DNA of 64,000 nt from Paracamarosporium sp. OC-R06-R3 (GCA_019828545.1 JACVRA010000095.1:375305-439304), one strand, 5' to 3'; positions 1-10,988 are shown, numbered from the stretch's first letter. Made by a program: numbers and translations. Notes: a model not told the origin generated them from the letters alone.

Positions 1-18
1 TGGTCCATTCACGGCACC

Positions 19-3000
19 ATGGCTCGACACTCGTTTACGCGTACACTATGTACGCTCACACTTCTGCTCCCGGGGGCCATCTCCCACATGCAGATGGAGG
101 AGCCCTCTCCTCTCCGTGATCCGCACTCCAACCGGAACGATGAGCCCAAAGACTACAACATCCTCACACCCCTGCACGCCGATGGAAGTGACTTCGCCTG
201 CAAATTGTACCAGTGGAACACGCCGCTCACGAGCGTGGCTACGTACGAGGCAGGCAAGACGTATCCACTGAAACTCAGGGGCGGAGCTACGCACGGCGGC
301 GGGAGCTGCCAGATTAGCCTGAGTTGCGACTATGAGCATTTCAATGTTATCAAGAGCATGGAGGGAAATTGCCCTATAGAAAAGGAATACGAGTTTACCA
401 TCCCGGCAGATGTGCCCACGCAGGAGAAGTGTCTTTTAGCTTGGACTTGGTACGATTTTACACTTCGCGCGAAACGTGCGAGGGAACGCTAACGCGCGGT
501 GACAGGTTCAATAAGATTGGCAACAGAGAGATGTACATGAATTGCGCAGTCGTTGACCTGGTCGGCGCGACTAGCTCCTTGAGGCAGATCGCTGGCGATT
601 CTGCGTCGACGAAGGAGACGTCAGGTGCGGCTGTGGCGCAGGCTGCTTTGTCCCGGTATCCGGCAATGTATGTTGCAAATCTGAAGGGTGTGAACGAATG
701 CTCGACGAAAGAAACCGTTGACGTGGTGTTCGATGATCCTGGGAGGGACGTCTTGTACGGCGATGGTCTCAGTGCGTCTTCTTCTCGTATCAAGCGCCGG
801 AGTACAGGCTCTTGTGTGGGTGTGGGAAGAATGTCGACTGGGTCTGCTGGATCTGCCGGTTCTGCCGGTTCGAATTCGGGCTCTTCCTCATCTTCTTCTG
901 GTTCATCGTCGTCTGGTGGTTCTAGTAGCAGTAATGACGGACAGTGGCATCCTGATGCTGGAAGCTCTGGTTCGTCGTCGTCCTCTAGTAGTTCCAAGGG
1001 AGGCGATGACGGACAGTGGCACCCCAACGGTGGAAACTCCGGCTCTTCCTCTTCTTCTAGCAGTTCGAAGGGAGGTGATGACGGCCAATGGCATCCCAAT
1101 GGCGGCAGCTCCACTGGAGGTGACGATGGACAGTGGCATCCTAACGGTGGTAGCTCTAGCTCTTCGTCTTCATTAGGCAACTCCAAGGGTGGTGATGACG
1201 GGAAATGGCATCCTGATGCTGGTAGCTCTGGCTCTTTATCCTCATCTAGCAGTTCCAAAGGAGGCGATGATGGACAATGGCATCCCAACGGTGATAGCTC
1301 TGGTTCTTCATCGTCACCTATGGGGGGTGATGATGGAAAATCGCAAGCCGACACTGGCACTTCTAGTTCCTCGTCTTCGCCAGGCAGTTCCAAGGGAGGT
1401 GATGACGGACAGTGGCATCCTGACGGCGGCAGCTCAGACTCTTCATCCTCTTCCGATGAAGGATCCAACTCAGAAGTCGGGAAAGAGCTCGGCGCGTCCC
1501 TCAAGGGTAGCGACGATGATGCCTCCAATGCATCCTCCAACGAAGGAGAAGATAGTGCCGCCTCAAAGGAAACTGAACCATCTTCGCAGACCGAAGACAA
1601 TGCGCCAAAGGGGTCGGGCGAATACCACAAGTACGGATCCGATCACGGGTCCGATCCCAACTTCAGGATACAACTCTCTACGCGTAAACCGCACGGTGAT
1701 GAGCCTACGGCAGTACCTGATTACGAATTTATTAATCACCAAGCCGGGTCTTCGGATGAGGACTCAGACTCCTCCTCAGATCACACAGCAGACTCTACCT
1801 CGTTCAAAATTGACAAATCCTCCAGCTCTGACAATGACCGGTCCAGCTACTCTGATGCGCTGCCCGCTTATCTCAAAGAAATCATCGGTGCACTCGATTA
1901 CGACACCGATGATGGTTCTCCTGAATATAACGAGTACGGCGACACGTATGACCGTTTACGGAAAACGAACAAACACAAGCGTAGCTCGTCAAGTTCAAAG
2001 AAGAGAAAGCACACCAAAACTAAACACCGTAAGTGAGATGTCTTTACGCCTTAGGCTGAATACTAATTGGATTATTTCAGATGCCGATTTGGACCAGAGT
2101 CGCACTTCGTCGGATTCATTATCTCCGCAAACCCATGCGACCAAAGTTGACGCGTTCAAGTCGGAAGAGGCTGTTGTAACGCCGGGGGCTGAGTTTCTGG
2201 TTCTTGGTGCTAAGAATGTTACTACCACGCTAACAGCCGTATTCAAGCCACCCGTTATAGAAGTTGTTGTTGCTTCGTCAACGGTTAAGATAGTGCCGCA
2301 TGGGACTGGGGCGCCTGCAGTGATACAATTTGTCAACTCGACATTGTCAAGATTTTCGTTTCCTTCCAGGTCAACGACTACAGACTCTCTAATTGCTTCT
2401 ATAGAGTCTTCTGTTATCCCTACTGGTTCTGCTCCTCCTCCTCCGGAACCTTCTGTCACTTTCGAAGAACTCTCTGTTGTTTCTACGGAGCCTTTTATCT
2501 CACTTGTAGAACCTTCTATTCTCCCCGCAGAACCTTCTATTCCCCCAGCGGTTCCTTCTCCAGCCTTGGATGCTCCTGATGCCGCCCCTCCCTCAGGACC
2601 GTGTACCCCTGGAGTCTTCCTATGCAAATCTCCGAGGCAATTCTGGGTTTGCGGCCAATTTGGCGGCGACAGTTGGTCCTGGGGCGCGCTTCGCGACGTT
2701 GCAGAGGGCCTGGTTTGTCAGGACGGCGTTATCGACCGCCGGTCTCTTAAACGACGAGGCTTTGGGTGGTATGTCGGTGAGGATCAAGGTGGCTGGGATT
2801 CAGATGATGAAAATCCTCTTGACCCTATCATTGACGCGCTGGACACACTTATCAGTTCCGTGCCGAAGCTGGCTACGGGCAAGAAGAACGACAAGGGCAA
2901 GCATAGTCATGATAACGATGATGACTGGTATCAGCCATACAAACTTATCAAGCGGCGTCTTGGATGGTGGATTTCCAGCTCTAATCCCAGCAACAACGTA

Positions 3001-6000
3001 CCGGCCAACCCACTTGTTACCATCACCAATAAACTGAAAAAACTTGATTCTACTCTCGACTGGACCATTTCCGATCTATCGTCATCATCCAAGAATAAAG
3101 GCAAATCGCAGAAGCGTAGCTCTGGCTGGTGGCTTACTTTCGGTGGCGACGACAATGGTTCGTCCTATTCGACTTCTGACAAAGGTGAATCGGACCCTCT
3201 AGACGAAATTTCCAAAAAGGTCTCCGATCTCTCGGGTAAGTTTGACAAGCTGAAGGCTGCATGTGAGCAAGGCGACAACCAAAAGTGGAAGCGCGGTTGG
3301 GGTTTCTTCGGCCAGTACGGCAAGGACGATATGAACAAGGAGGTGAAAAAGGGTCAGCTTGGGGATCCATTTGAACCCATCGTCGACAAATTGCGCGATT
3401 ATATCCATATTGTCCGCGGCTTGCTTCCTCACGATAAGCGTAAGGGGCATGCTCATGCAAATGAACCTGAGCATCCGCGTCCGCAGTATCCTTGGGACAA
3501 ACATCAGCGACGTAATTGGTCTAAGAACAAGAGACAGATTGAGGCAGGAAAGTCTGGTGATGGAGTCTCAGATCCTGTGCATTTTGCTGATTTCATTGAA
3601 GACGGCACGGATAATGCTGCGGACCTCGCTCCTTCCTCACACCAAGGACATGTATCATCCTATCCCGGCGGCCTTTACCATCCTCCCCCCGACTTTTTTA
3701 ACGATGGGCCTTCTCCAGGCCTAGCTAGTACACAGGGTTTTACAAATGCCGCTGGTGATCCCAATATTGAAGATCCAACAGCGAGCACACCAACTACGCC
3801 CAAGGACAGTGATGGTGATGGTCTAGGCGCTGAAGACGATCCAACTGCACTATTTGGTTCTCCTACTACTGAGGGATTAGGTCCTGTGGCGCCTGCCAAT
3901 GAAGACGGTCTCGTGGATGATCCCGAAGCTATCTTCGGTGCTCCGCCGGTTGGTGCTGCGAAGGTAAACCCTGCTCCATCCAATGTCTCTGAGATCAGTC
4001 TTCCACCGGAAGACACTCCTCCATTGGATGTGCCCCCATTAGATTCTCCTGAAGATAACTCACCTGAGACCGTTGTTCTTCAGGACGACGATCTCGACGC
4101 CGATACTGCCCAGGTCGATGCTCCTCAAGTTGATGATTTTGAAGCCAATGCTACTCCGGCTAGTGCTCCTAACACAAATGCCTCTCCAGTTGATGGCCCT
4201 CAAGTCAGTGTTCCTCCAACCGGTGGTCCAGAAGCCAATGCTGCTCCTCCGGTCAGTGATTCTCAGGTCAGCGATCCTCAGGGTAGCGATCCTCAGCCCA
4301 ATGCTCCACAGGTCGACGACCCCTTTGCTAGTACCCCACAAGACGCTACCTCTTCGGATCTCTCTTCCCTTCCCGATGATACGACTGTTGAAGATACGCT
4401 CCCTCCAGCCGAGCGATATTTGCACAAACGTCAAGACTATGGGGATGATGTGCAAGTCCCCGGCTTTTTTTACAGTGATGGAGGCGATGGCGGCAATGGA
4501 ATTGACGGTGTCGAAGACGCTGTTGAAAAGCTATTTGGAAAGCAAGAAGATGGTGCTACGGCAGAACTTGAAAATCCGAATACGCCCGGTGATGACACCG
4601 CTCAAGGATCTCACAGTGAGCAGCGTGCGGATTCGCAACATAGTGCAACTGATGAAAATGTTCCAGATAATGAAGGCACTGAGGACGATTCCGAAGATGC
4701 AGGCGAAGAGGATGAAGAAGCGGATACTGCTGGCGAGGACGATACCACCGGTGAAGAAGATGAGACAGAGGAAGTCGGTGATGAGGAGGAGGATGACACC
4801 TCATCCAACTCCACAGCCCGTATGGCCAAGCGAGATGACCCTGTCCCTGATGGTTTCACTTTCAGCGATGGATCTAATGGTGGTGATGGTGTTGACAATG
4901 ACCCGTTAGCAGTTTTTGGTTTCGAAGAGCCTTCGGACTACGATGAAGAGTGGGGCGTCTCCGATCAGGCCCAGGACCAGACTTCACCACCGAACGCAAC
5001 GGCTCCGGCAGTAAAGCGAGACACTCTCGTACCCGATGGCTTCACCTTCAGCGACGGGTCTAATGGTGGTGATGGTGTTGACGACGACCCGGTAGCAGTC
5101 TTCGGCTTCGAAGAGCCTGAAGACTACCAGCGACATTGGGGTATTTCTGACGAGGCTCAGAGCCCAACCCAAGTACAGCAAACTCAAGAGCAAGAGAATT
5201 CGACACCTCCTTTACCCCAACCTTCCTTGGCCAGTGGCTCGAAGCTGATCGCTACTCCAGGTCGACTGGAGGTTGACAGCCCAGAGCGGTATGATTGGGG
5301 TGAATTTCCCAAGCGCCAAGTAGAGGCTCCTGTTCCTGCTCAAGATTCTACAGAGCAATCCGCTCCGGAGGTCACAACTCCTCAGGATGCGACTCCTCAA
5401 GATCCAAATACTTCGGCTCCACTTGGCTTCACCTATAGCGACGGTACTAAAGGTGGCGACGGTGTCGACGATGACCCTACTGCTCTTTTTGGCGACGAGC
5501 CCGCAGACTACGAGTCTAAATGGGGTGTTGACGAAACAGCTCCTCAGAATGATACTACTACCCCTATTGAAGATGATCCTGGAGTAGCCCCGGAGAGTGA
5601 AACTAGGATCGATGCCTCTGCTGATGAGTCTGATGAGCAATCTGCCACCGAAGCCGATGCACCAGAATTACCCGTTGCAGACGATACCTCTATTACTGCA
5701 TCCACAGACGATGCTTCTGATGCAGATGCTGAAGCGCAAAGACAGCAGATCCCAACTCCAATTGGCAAAGCAAAGATTCCTCTTCAGGTTCGACCGAGCA
5801 TCGAATCCGTCCTTTCATCTTCTACTATAGTACCTGACGTTATCAGCGTTATCAAAATGACTCCCCCAGGATTTCCAAACCACAACCCCAAACCCACACC
5901 CATCGGCTTCGCTCCTCCCTCACCCCCGGGTTTTACGTCCGGGCCGGGGCCATCTCAAGTCATTATCCTTCCTGCGGTAGAAGAACCAAGTACAGCAAGT

Positions 6001-7041
6001 GTGGGGCTTGTTGATGGCATCATTGCGCCCCAGTTTAGTTTTCCACCGTCAGTGAAGGCTAAGGCTAAGCCTGCTCTGGGATTCTTTGACTCTCCAAACC
6101 CAATATCACTCGAGAGCGCTGATGCTGTTCCATCGCCTATAGGAGATATTCCTGAAGCTAAAAGCATCACTGGACCTAGTGGACTAGATGTCACCGCCGA
6201 TCCAAGTATTCTGGACAGTGCTGGTGGGCCCGATGCGCAGACTCCTACACCATCAAGTGCAACGCCATCAAATGGATTTACGGACGGCGATGTTGGCACC
6301 GAAGTTGCGGTCGAAGCACCCACCCAAGATGCTTTTAACTCCGTTGAGCCTGAAGCCGAAGACACTGTAGAAGATGAAGATAGCTTGGGTGGCGATTTTG
6401 AAGACGACACAGATTTCGACGAAGCCTCTTCTACCGAAGACAATGACTTCGAAGGCGGTGCAGAGGCAGAGCCACCTACAGAGGCTTTAGTTGACATTCC
6501 GACACCCTTAATAACCACTATGCCTGCGTTTAACGCATCAAATGTTACACTGAATGCCACCGCCCTTCCCACCGCCGTCAACGGAACAAACACGACTGTC
6601 CAAGCTACCCCATCTCCCGCCGGTTGGAGAGATGGCATTTTCCACCACATCTTCCCACCGTTTATTACGCCCTTCCCTCTCGCCTCCCCCAACGTCGCGG
6701 CCTCCGTCTTACCCTTCTTTTTTGGGCCTGGTCCAGTCGTTCCACCTGGTGTGAGTATCAAGTGGCCTGGCCCGTGGAACTTCCATCACCTACCTCCTTT
6801 TCTTTTTCCACCCGTGCCTTCGACACTTCAGTCTTCCACTGTTCCAGCGCTGCCGACGGGCGAAGCAACTCCAGCACCCTTGGCACCTTTCTTCCTGCCG
6901 CCTATTCCGGGTGTGACGGGCGTGTGGCCACCTCGGTTGCCTGTTGTGACGCCGAGTGCGGTGCCGCTAAAGGCGAGAGATGTTAGGAGGGCTATTGTAG
7001 CAAAAGAAAGAGAAGAGGGCGTACAGAGGATTGAGGTTTAG
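19..7041 (+). CDS. AA11-like lytic polysaccharide monooxygenase fused to a giant repeat-rich, dibasic-site tail
   Basis: Three exons (19-449, 506-2028, 2081-7041) give about 2304 aa. A signal peptide (residues 1-22) ends just before His23, which would become the N-terminal copper ligand. His92 in THGGGSC is the likely second histidine-brace ligand. The first splice joins the blocks WTW and FNKIGNREMYMNC, characteristic of AA11 LPMOs, and supplies a candidate axial Tyr. The catalytic domain ends near residue 175. It is followed by a Ser-rich segment with GGDDGQWHP repeats (about 284-455), a small Cys/Trp-rich module near 820-868 resembling the X278 module found on some AA11 enzymes, four Trp-rich units each starting with Lys-Arg (about 874-1105), a second Lys-Arg repeat family (about 1433-1800), acidic stretches and a Pro-rich end. 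AA11 enzymes oxidise chitin; most are only a few hundred residues long. The LPMO call is strong; the function of the tail is unknown. The promoter lies outside the window. Confidence 0.88.
925..1440 (+). repeat. Ser-rich coding repeat with GGDDGQWHP core
   Basis: Inside exon 2 of the LPMO fusion gene there are about eight units of a poly-Ser run followed by GGDDG(Q/K)WHP(N/D). One unit is degenerate (the WHP is lost). Synonymous codons vary between units, so the array is not a very recent DNA-level expansion. Confidence 0.85.
2749..3440 (+). repeat. Four Trp-rich protein repeats, each starting at a Lys-Arg site
   Basis: Coding repeats in exon 3 start near 2749, 2950, 3112 and 3289. Each has K-R or K-R-R, then an aromatic stretch (GFGWYVG, LGWWIS, SSGWWLTFGG, GWGFFGQYG), a polar/acidic linker, then a (D/N)P-x(3)-I-type segment predicted to be helical. 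The pattern fits sequential Kex2-type processing. This is inferred from sequence only. Confidence 0.75.
4425..5525 (+). repeat. Second Lys-Arg-linked coding repeat family (GFTFSDGSNGGDGVDDDP)
   Basis: Three well conserved units (starting near 4828, 5014 and 5425) and one diverged unit (near 4425) share a GFxYSDG..GGDG.D core; the three conserved units continue with a DP-x-A-(V/L)-FG...DY...WG tail. The first two conserved units and the diverged one follow a K-R directly; in the last unit the K-R near 5311 lies about 38 residues upstream. Shorter remnants with DDPxAxFG occur near 3835-3945. Confidence 0.75.
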
Positions 7042-7992
7042 GACTGTGTTAGGGTACCGAGGGAAATTCACTTTGGTTAGGATCTGTGATCAGGCCAAAG
7101 TAAAAGGCAAGAAATAGCATGAGAGGAGGAATATCGGTGAATTAGTGCGGATCGGTTCTAGACGAAGTGCATGAAAAACGGGAACTCTTTCTTTTGGCGT
7201 TTGTTATATCATGTATTAGTCCGTGCATGCATGTAGTCATTATTCCTTACGACAGTGTTTCTGTCTAGCATAATTATGATTTATGATCATTATGAATGCC
7301 CTATACTATTTTTGTTGGTCCATGAATAGAAAACGTGAAGGAGGAGTGCGGTGGAACGATGTAAATTCTCTCTTATAGTGGAATAAACAATACATACCTT
7401 ACAATCATAAAGATGAAGTGATCAACGACGGCTATGGGTTTTTACCGTATAGTCCGAGGTTATTAGGTATACCGTGTAGGTAGTATTGTGGAGGTCGCAA
7501 GTTTGGCGGGGCCACTCTCAAAAAAACATGGTACACTGACTAGGACGAGGCTGAGTATAGTGGTGCTCACGCTCAGAGCTGGCCAATCCAAGCAGGGTTG
7601 AGAGTATTCCGTATTATACTTGACCGGTCACAGAAGGCAGTAGACCACAATCTAGCTCCCCCACGTTATCTTCTCGAATGAGTACAACGATAAAATATCA
7701 GCAATTGTCTAAGAACGATTATACATGGAGCGCTTCTAGCTAGTTTCGTATCGTACTGCTGGAAACAGTTAGAATCTTGTGAGCTACGCAGACAAAGTAT
7801 TGCTATCCTCGTCTCCGACATTGTTCTATGGATATGACCAATACATCCCGTCGTAAGGCGAACACAAAGGTTTCATTTCTATCAAAGCTGGAAGATTTGA
7901 GATCCAGAAGTTTTGGGCGCCATATTGTTGAACATTCTCTGGAGTTAGATCGTGAGCATTTCGAGACGCTGATGCCCCGTCCCGCAGCAAGC
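7042..7992. other. Intergenic, no gene seen
   Basis: AT-rich spacer of about 950 bp downstream of the LPMO fusion gene. I see no convincing ORF, tRNA or repeat. Confidence 0.6.
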
Positions 7993-8338
7993 TAGAGATT
8001 TAGCGGAACAAAGGGAGGCTCGAACTCCTTTGGCTCTTGCTTATTGTACTTGAGCCACTCGGCGTGGAAAGGGTTATCAAGATTTGCAGCATTGCAGACA
8101 GAGTTTAGACCGACGCCCGAGCCATCCCACAGCTGATCGTACGCGCCCCCAGGTACCGCCAAACAGCTGGCATGGGTGCTTCGGCGGTGCGAACTATTTG
8201 CTCTCTGGAGTTGATATACCGGTCAACAGGTCTTCCTTCGATGTTCTCCATTGAAGAATGTCTGAAGGACGTGCCCCGCAACGCGTGCACGGACGAAGCG
8301 CGTCGCGTGCTTACCCCACTGGAATATCTAACATTCAC
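7993..8338 (-). pseudogene. Possible frameshifted gene remnant, unrecognised
   Basis: Two minus-strand reading frames look protein-like but do not join by a plausible intron. The upstream frame (8338 down to about 8140) contains MENIEGRPVDRYINSREQIV. The downstream frame (about 8220 down to the stop at 7993) contains GGAYDQLWDGSGVGLNS and ends EPPFVPLNL. They would read through if one base were gained or lost near 8145-8150. I do not recognise the family. It could be a decayed 3' end of a gene, or chance. Confidence 0.3.
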
Positions 8339-8400
8339 CCCACCCTATTACAATTCACTACGCTTTTCCCGTCGCCTCTGTCAATTGAATATATCCCGCC

Positions 8401-8868
8401 ATGCCAACGGTTCCTCTCCACCCCCGGCCCCTCGCGCCGTCCTCGATCGCCTCAGGTTCCAACCCACTTCCACCCCTCCTACACACGCCCTCCGGCCTCG
8501 CGCTCCTCGAGCTCCAAGGCGACATACGATTTCCACCCGCGGCCGCACAATCCAGCACGCAAGTCGGCAAGCTCGTGTTCCCATTGTATAATCCCGATAT
8601 TAATGGCGAGACCGACACAAAGTGGATGAAGAGAGCGTACTTCTACGTTGGGAAGAACCAGAGGATGGCTGGGGAGGTGAAGAAGTTAGGGAAACCGTTC
8701 GCAGTAGTGAGGAAGAGGGAGAATGTGCATGATGAAGATGTGGTCATGGGAAACGGAGAAACGACAAATACGGGTGAAGAGCTGGAGATTGTGGAGATCG
8801 TCAAGTACAAGATTTTGTTTGCGACAAGGCCGGAGCCAGTTGGTGGTGGTGTTGAAGAGACCGTCTGA
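8401..8868 (+). CDS. CTF8: Chromosome transmission fidelity protein 8 (alternative RFC clamp-loader subunit)
   Basis: Single-exon gene of 155 aa. Ctf8 binds Ctf18 and Dcc1 in the alternative replication factor C complex that loads PCNA and supports sister-chromatid cohesion in the nucleus. Family landmarks are visible in order: TPSGLALLELQGDI near residues 30-43, the GKLVFPLYNP block near 56-65, the DTKWMKRAYFYVGKNQRMAGEVKKL block near 72-96, and the C-terminal EIVKYKILFATRPEPV. The length suits fungal Ctf8. The N-terminal 28 residues are Pro/Ser-rich and could be trimmed if a later start is used, but no other in-frame Met is available before the conserved core. Divergent from the possible remnant on its left. 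Confidence 0.93.
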   Translation: MPTVPLHPRPLAPSSIASGSNPLPPLLHTPSGLALLELQGDIRFPPAAAQSSTQVGKLVFPLYNPDINGETDTKWMKRAYFYVGKNQRMAGEVKKLGKPFAVVRKRENVHDEDVVMGNGETTNTGEELEIVEIVKYKILFATRPEPVGGGVEETV

Positions 8869-9337
8869 TCGCCACCTATACATAGGGATACCCGCTTTCA
8901 AAACAGTCGAAACTGTACGGAATCACTTTTTCCATCGCCTACTCCACCAACTTCACGGCATTCACCGGTGTTCCTTCCGCGCATATGGGTTGGTGCTACG
9001 TACAACCAAGCTCCACACTATAATATAAACCAACGGCCTTGTTCGGATCAAGCGTAGCCAGCCTTGGTAGGCGAGCTATATGGTGTCTATTTGAAGATGC
9101 CACAGACTCGCTTCATATCCTGGTCATTAATCTATCTTATATCTACCGGCTGCCACGGTCCGACGGTATCAGTATTGCGAACACTAAATGTGCAGCGTCA
9201 CATGAACACGATCCTGGTCATGATAAACAAGACACCCAACCTTGGCCTTGAATACTTCGTTCCTCGACATCCTCCCGTTTGGTTTCAATCTAGTCATCTC
9301 GATTTTGTTCAAAACTGCATACATCGTTCACAATAAA
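8869..9337. other. Intergenic, CTF8 3' end and promoter of the CBM1 gene
   Basis: About 470 bp between tandem plus-strand genes. Several short ORFs cross it, but none shows conserved motifs or sensible splicing. Confidence 0.5.
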
Positions 9338-10155
9338 ATGCATCACTTTACCGCGGTCGCGTTAGCAGTACTTTCTGGCACAGCGTCAGCCATCGTAGGA
9401 GACTGGCAACAGTGTACCACGCCTTACAACAGAAACTCTTCCTATGGCTGACTGTTCGCAAAGGTGGCGGCACAAGCTATTCCGGTGACACACAATGCGC
9501 CACTGGTTCCGGTTGCGTTGTTATCAAGTCAGGGCATTCTTCCTTAGCCTGCCTCGCCTTCTAATCCCTCATTAGTGAGTATTACTCGCAATGCCAGCCC
9601 GGCGCCGTGCCTGTCGATCCCGTTCCGGAAACCTCTACCACGCCCGAAACCCCAATCGCAACAGGCACACCTGCCGGCAGCGGCCCAGGCAAAACACTCC
9701 AGAGCGGTTACTACTGGATTCGCGCTGTTGCAGCCCCCAACTTCCATAAATACATGCAGACCAAGCCTTTGTACGCAACCGGTCCCGCGCTTCTCGCCGA
9801 CTACACAACGGCAGGTCAATTCCAGGTTCAAGACGGGCAGCTTGTGCAGCTGGTTTCCGCACCAGGCGAAGCTGTAAAGGTGCTGTATGCAACGGTCTCT
9901 CAGACGAGGAGTATCAACAATGCGTCTCTCGCAGTTACCTTCACAGCGGAAAAGAACACGTACGGGACATTTAAGTTTGGAGGCGACGACTTGCAGTGGA
10001 GTGGACCGGATGTAACGAGGCCGAACCCGAGTGCGTGGTATGTGTGTACGGGACAGCAGATGTATATCAACTTGGGAAACTATGCGTATCAGACGCCGAG
10101 TGGGTGTGCGGATCAAACAATTCATTATTACAACGACAAGACGGCGAACAACTAG
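9338..10155 (+). CDS. Secreted CBM1 (cellulose-binding) protein with uncharacterised C-terminal domain
   Basis: Three exons (9338-9413, 9464-9527, 9576-10155; introns 50 and 48 bp) give 239 aa. A signal peptide of about 18 residues is followed directly by a fungal CBM1: WQQCGG, then SYSGDTQCATGSGC, then YYSQCQPG. The small middle exon and its borders restore these Cys-rich motifs, which supports the splicing. A Thr/Pro linker (about residues 50-80) leads to a C-terminal region of about 160 residues that begins SGYYWIRAVA, contains two Cys, and has no catalytic motif I recognise. CBM1 modules bind cellulose or chitin-like surfaces, so the protein probably acts on or at plant or fungal cell walls. 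The role of the C-terminal domain is unknown. Confidence 0.85.
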
Positions 10156-10463
10156 GTGTATACAGGAGGTTGACGAGATGCTGGCCTAGGCTTTCTTGGA
10201 TTGTATATACAGTACTTTATAACTATCAATTGTGAGGCTTACTTATGGTGGGGTTACAGTCACGATGTACGCTGTAGAGTCGTCGCAGTCAGCAAAGGTA
10301 TACTGATATTGAAGGTTGCCACGCTAAGTGCAAGCAGCGTATTTATACTTACGTCAAGCTCAGCTGATACTTGGAAATCCACTCTATATAGAGCAGGTAT
10401 AGAGCAGGTGACGAAGACAGATAATTCATGATACTAAGCGCCCCAGACTTTACCGCTCAAGGA
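10156..10463. other. Intergenic (convergent genes)
   Basis: About 300 bp between convergent genes. Nothing identifiable. Confidence 0.5.
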
Positions 10464-10988
10464 CTAAGATTGATCATTACGTGTTCTCCTTACTCGACGA
10501 AACTTGCTCTTAAACTCCTGGCTCAAGCTCTTGAAAGACACAAGAGATGAGAACGACTTTATCGAAGACGTATCATGCACTTCATCATTAAGCAGCTTCT
10601 CTTGTGGAAGAAAGCTCTCGAAGGTGGTGTTGTCGCTATTCGGGACAGGCTTACAAACCCGCACAGCACCGTCCGGTACATCTCGACGGTACTTACGGTC
10701 GAAATGGCTAAGACCACCCGGACGCGTATGCTTCAAGTTCCCCGTCTCATTTGAAACTTCTTCCTGGGCTTCGATCTGGGCGAGCGTGAGTTCCGCAAGC
10801 TTAGGCCCGTTGGCAATCTCCCAGGAAGTTGGGTTGGTGGCACGATCCTCACCATTCTGCCAGGTACCGTGGTCATACGGGATAGGCGGCATAAATGTCT
10901 TTTGCACACTGTCCGGTGGTCCGAAGTTGGCGGTTCTCTTAGGTTTGCGAATATTGCCTTTCAGCGCGGAGGCGCGCTTAGGCTCCAT
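10464..10988 (-). CDS. Hypothetical basic, disordered protein
   Basis: Single-exon ORF of 174 aa with no recognised domain. It is rich in Lys/Arg at both ends (starts MEPKRASALKGNIRKPKR, ends FRRVRRTRNDQS) and has a Pro/Gly-rich middle and a Ser/Phe-rich stretch near 143-155. No signal peptide or membrane segment. The amino-acid composition and an AT-rich promoter-like spacer upstream suggest a real, possibly lineage-specific gene. Confidence 0.55.
   Translation of the reverse strand: MEPKRASALKGNIRKPKRTANFGPPDSVQKTFMPPIPYDHGTWQNGEDRATNPTSWEIANGPKLAELTLAQIEAQEEVSNETGNLKHTRPGGLSHFDRKYRRDVPDGAVRVCKPVPNSDNTTFESFLPQEKLLNDEVHDTSSIKSFSSLVSFKSLSQEFKSKFRRVRRTRNDQS

Noticed and set aside
458..1630. 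390-aa minus-strand ORF opposite the LPMO fusion gene
   Set aside because: Antisense shadow of the Ser/QWHP repeats. The plus strand has a signal peptide, LPMO motifs and consistent splicing.
5955..6761. 268-aa minus-strand ORF
   Set aside because: Antisense shadow of the Pro/Ser-rich end of the same gene. No motifs.
19..7041. Dikaritin/ustiloxin-type RiPP precursor
   Set aside because: The Lys-Arg repeats resemble such precursors, but no UstYa (DUF3328), tyrosinase or peptidase gene is nearby in the window, and the N-terminus is an LPMO. Kept as a general Kex2-repeat hypothesis only.
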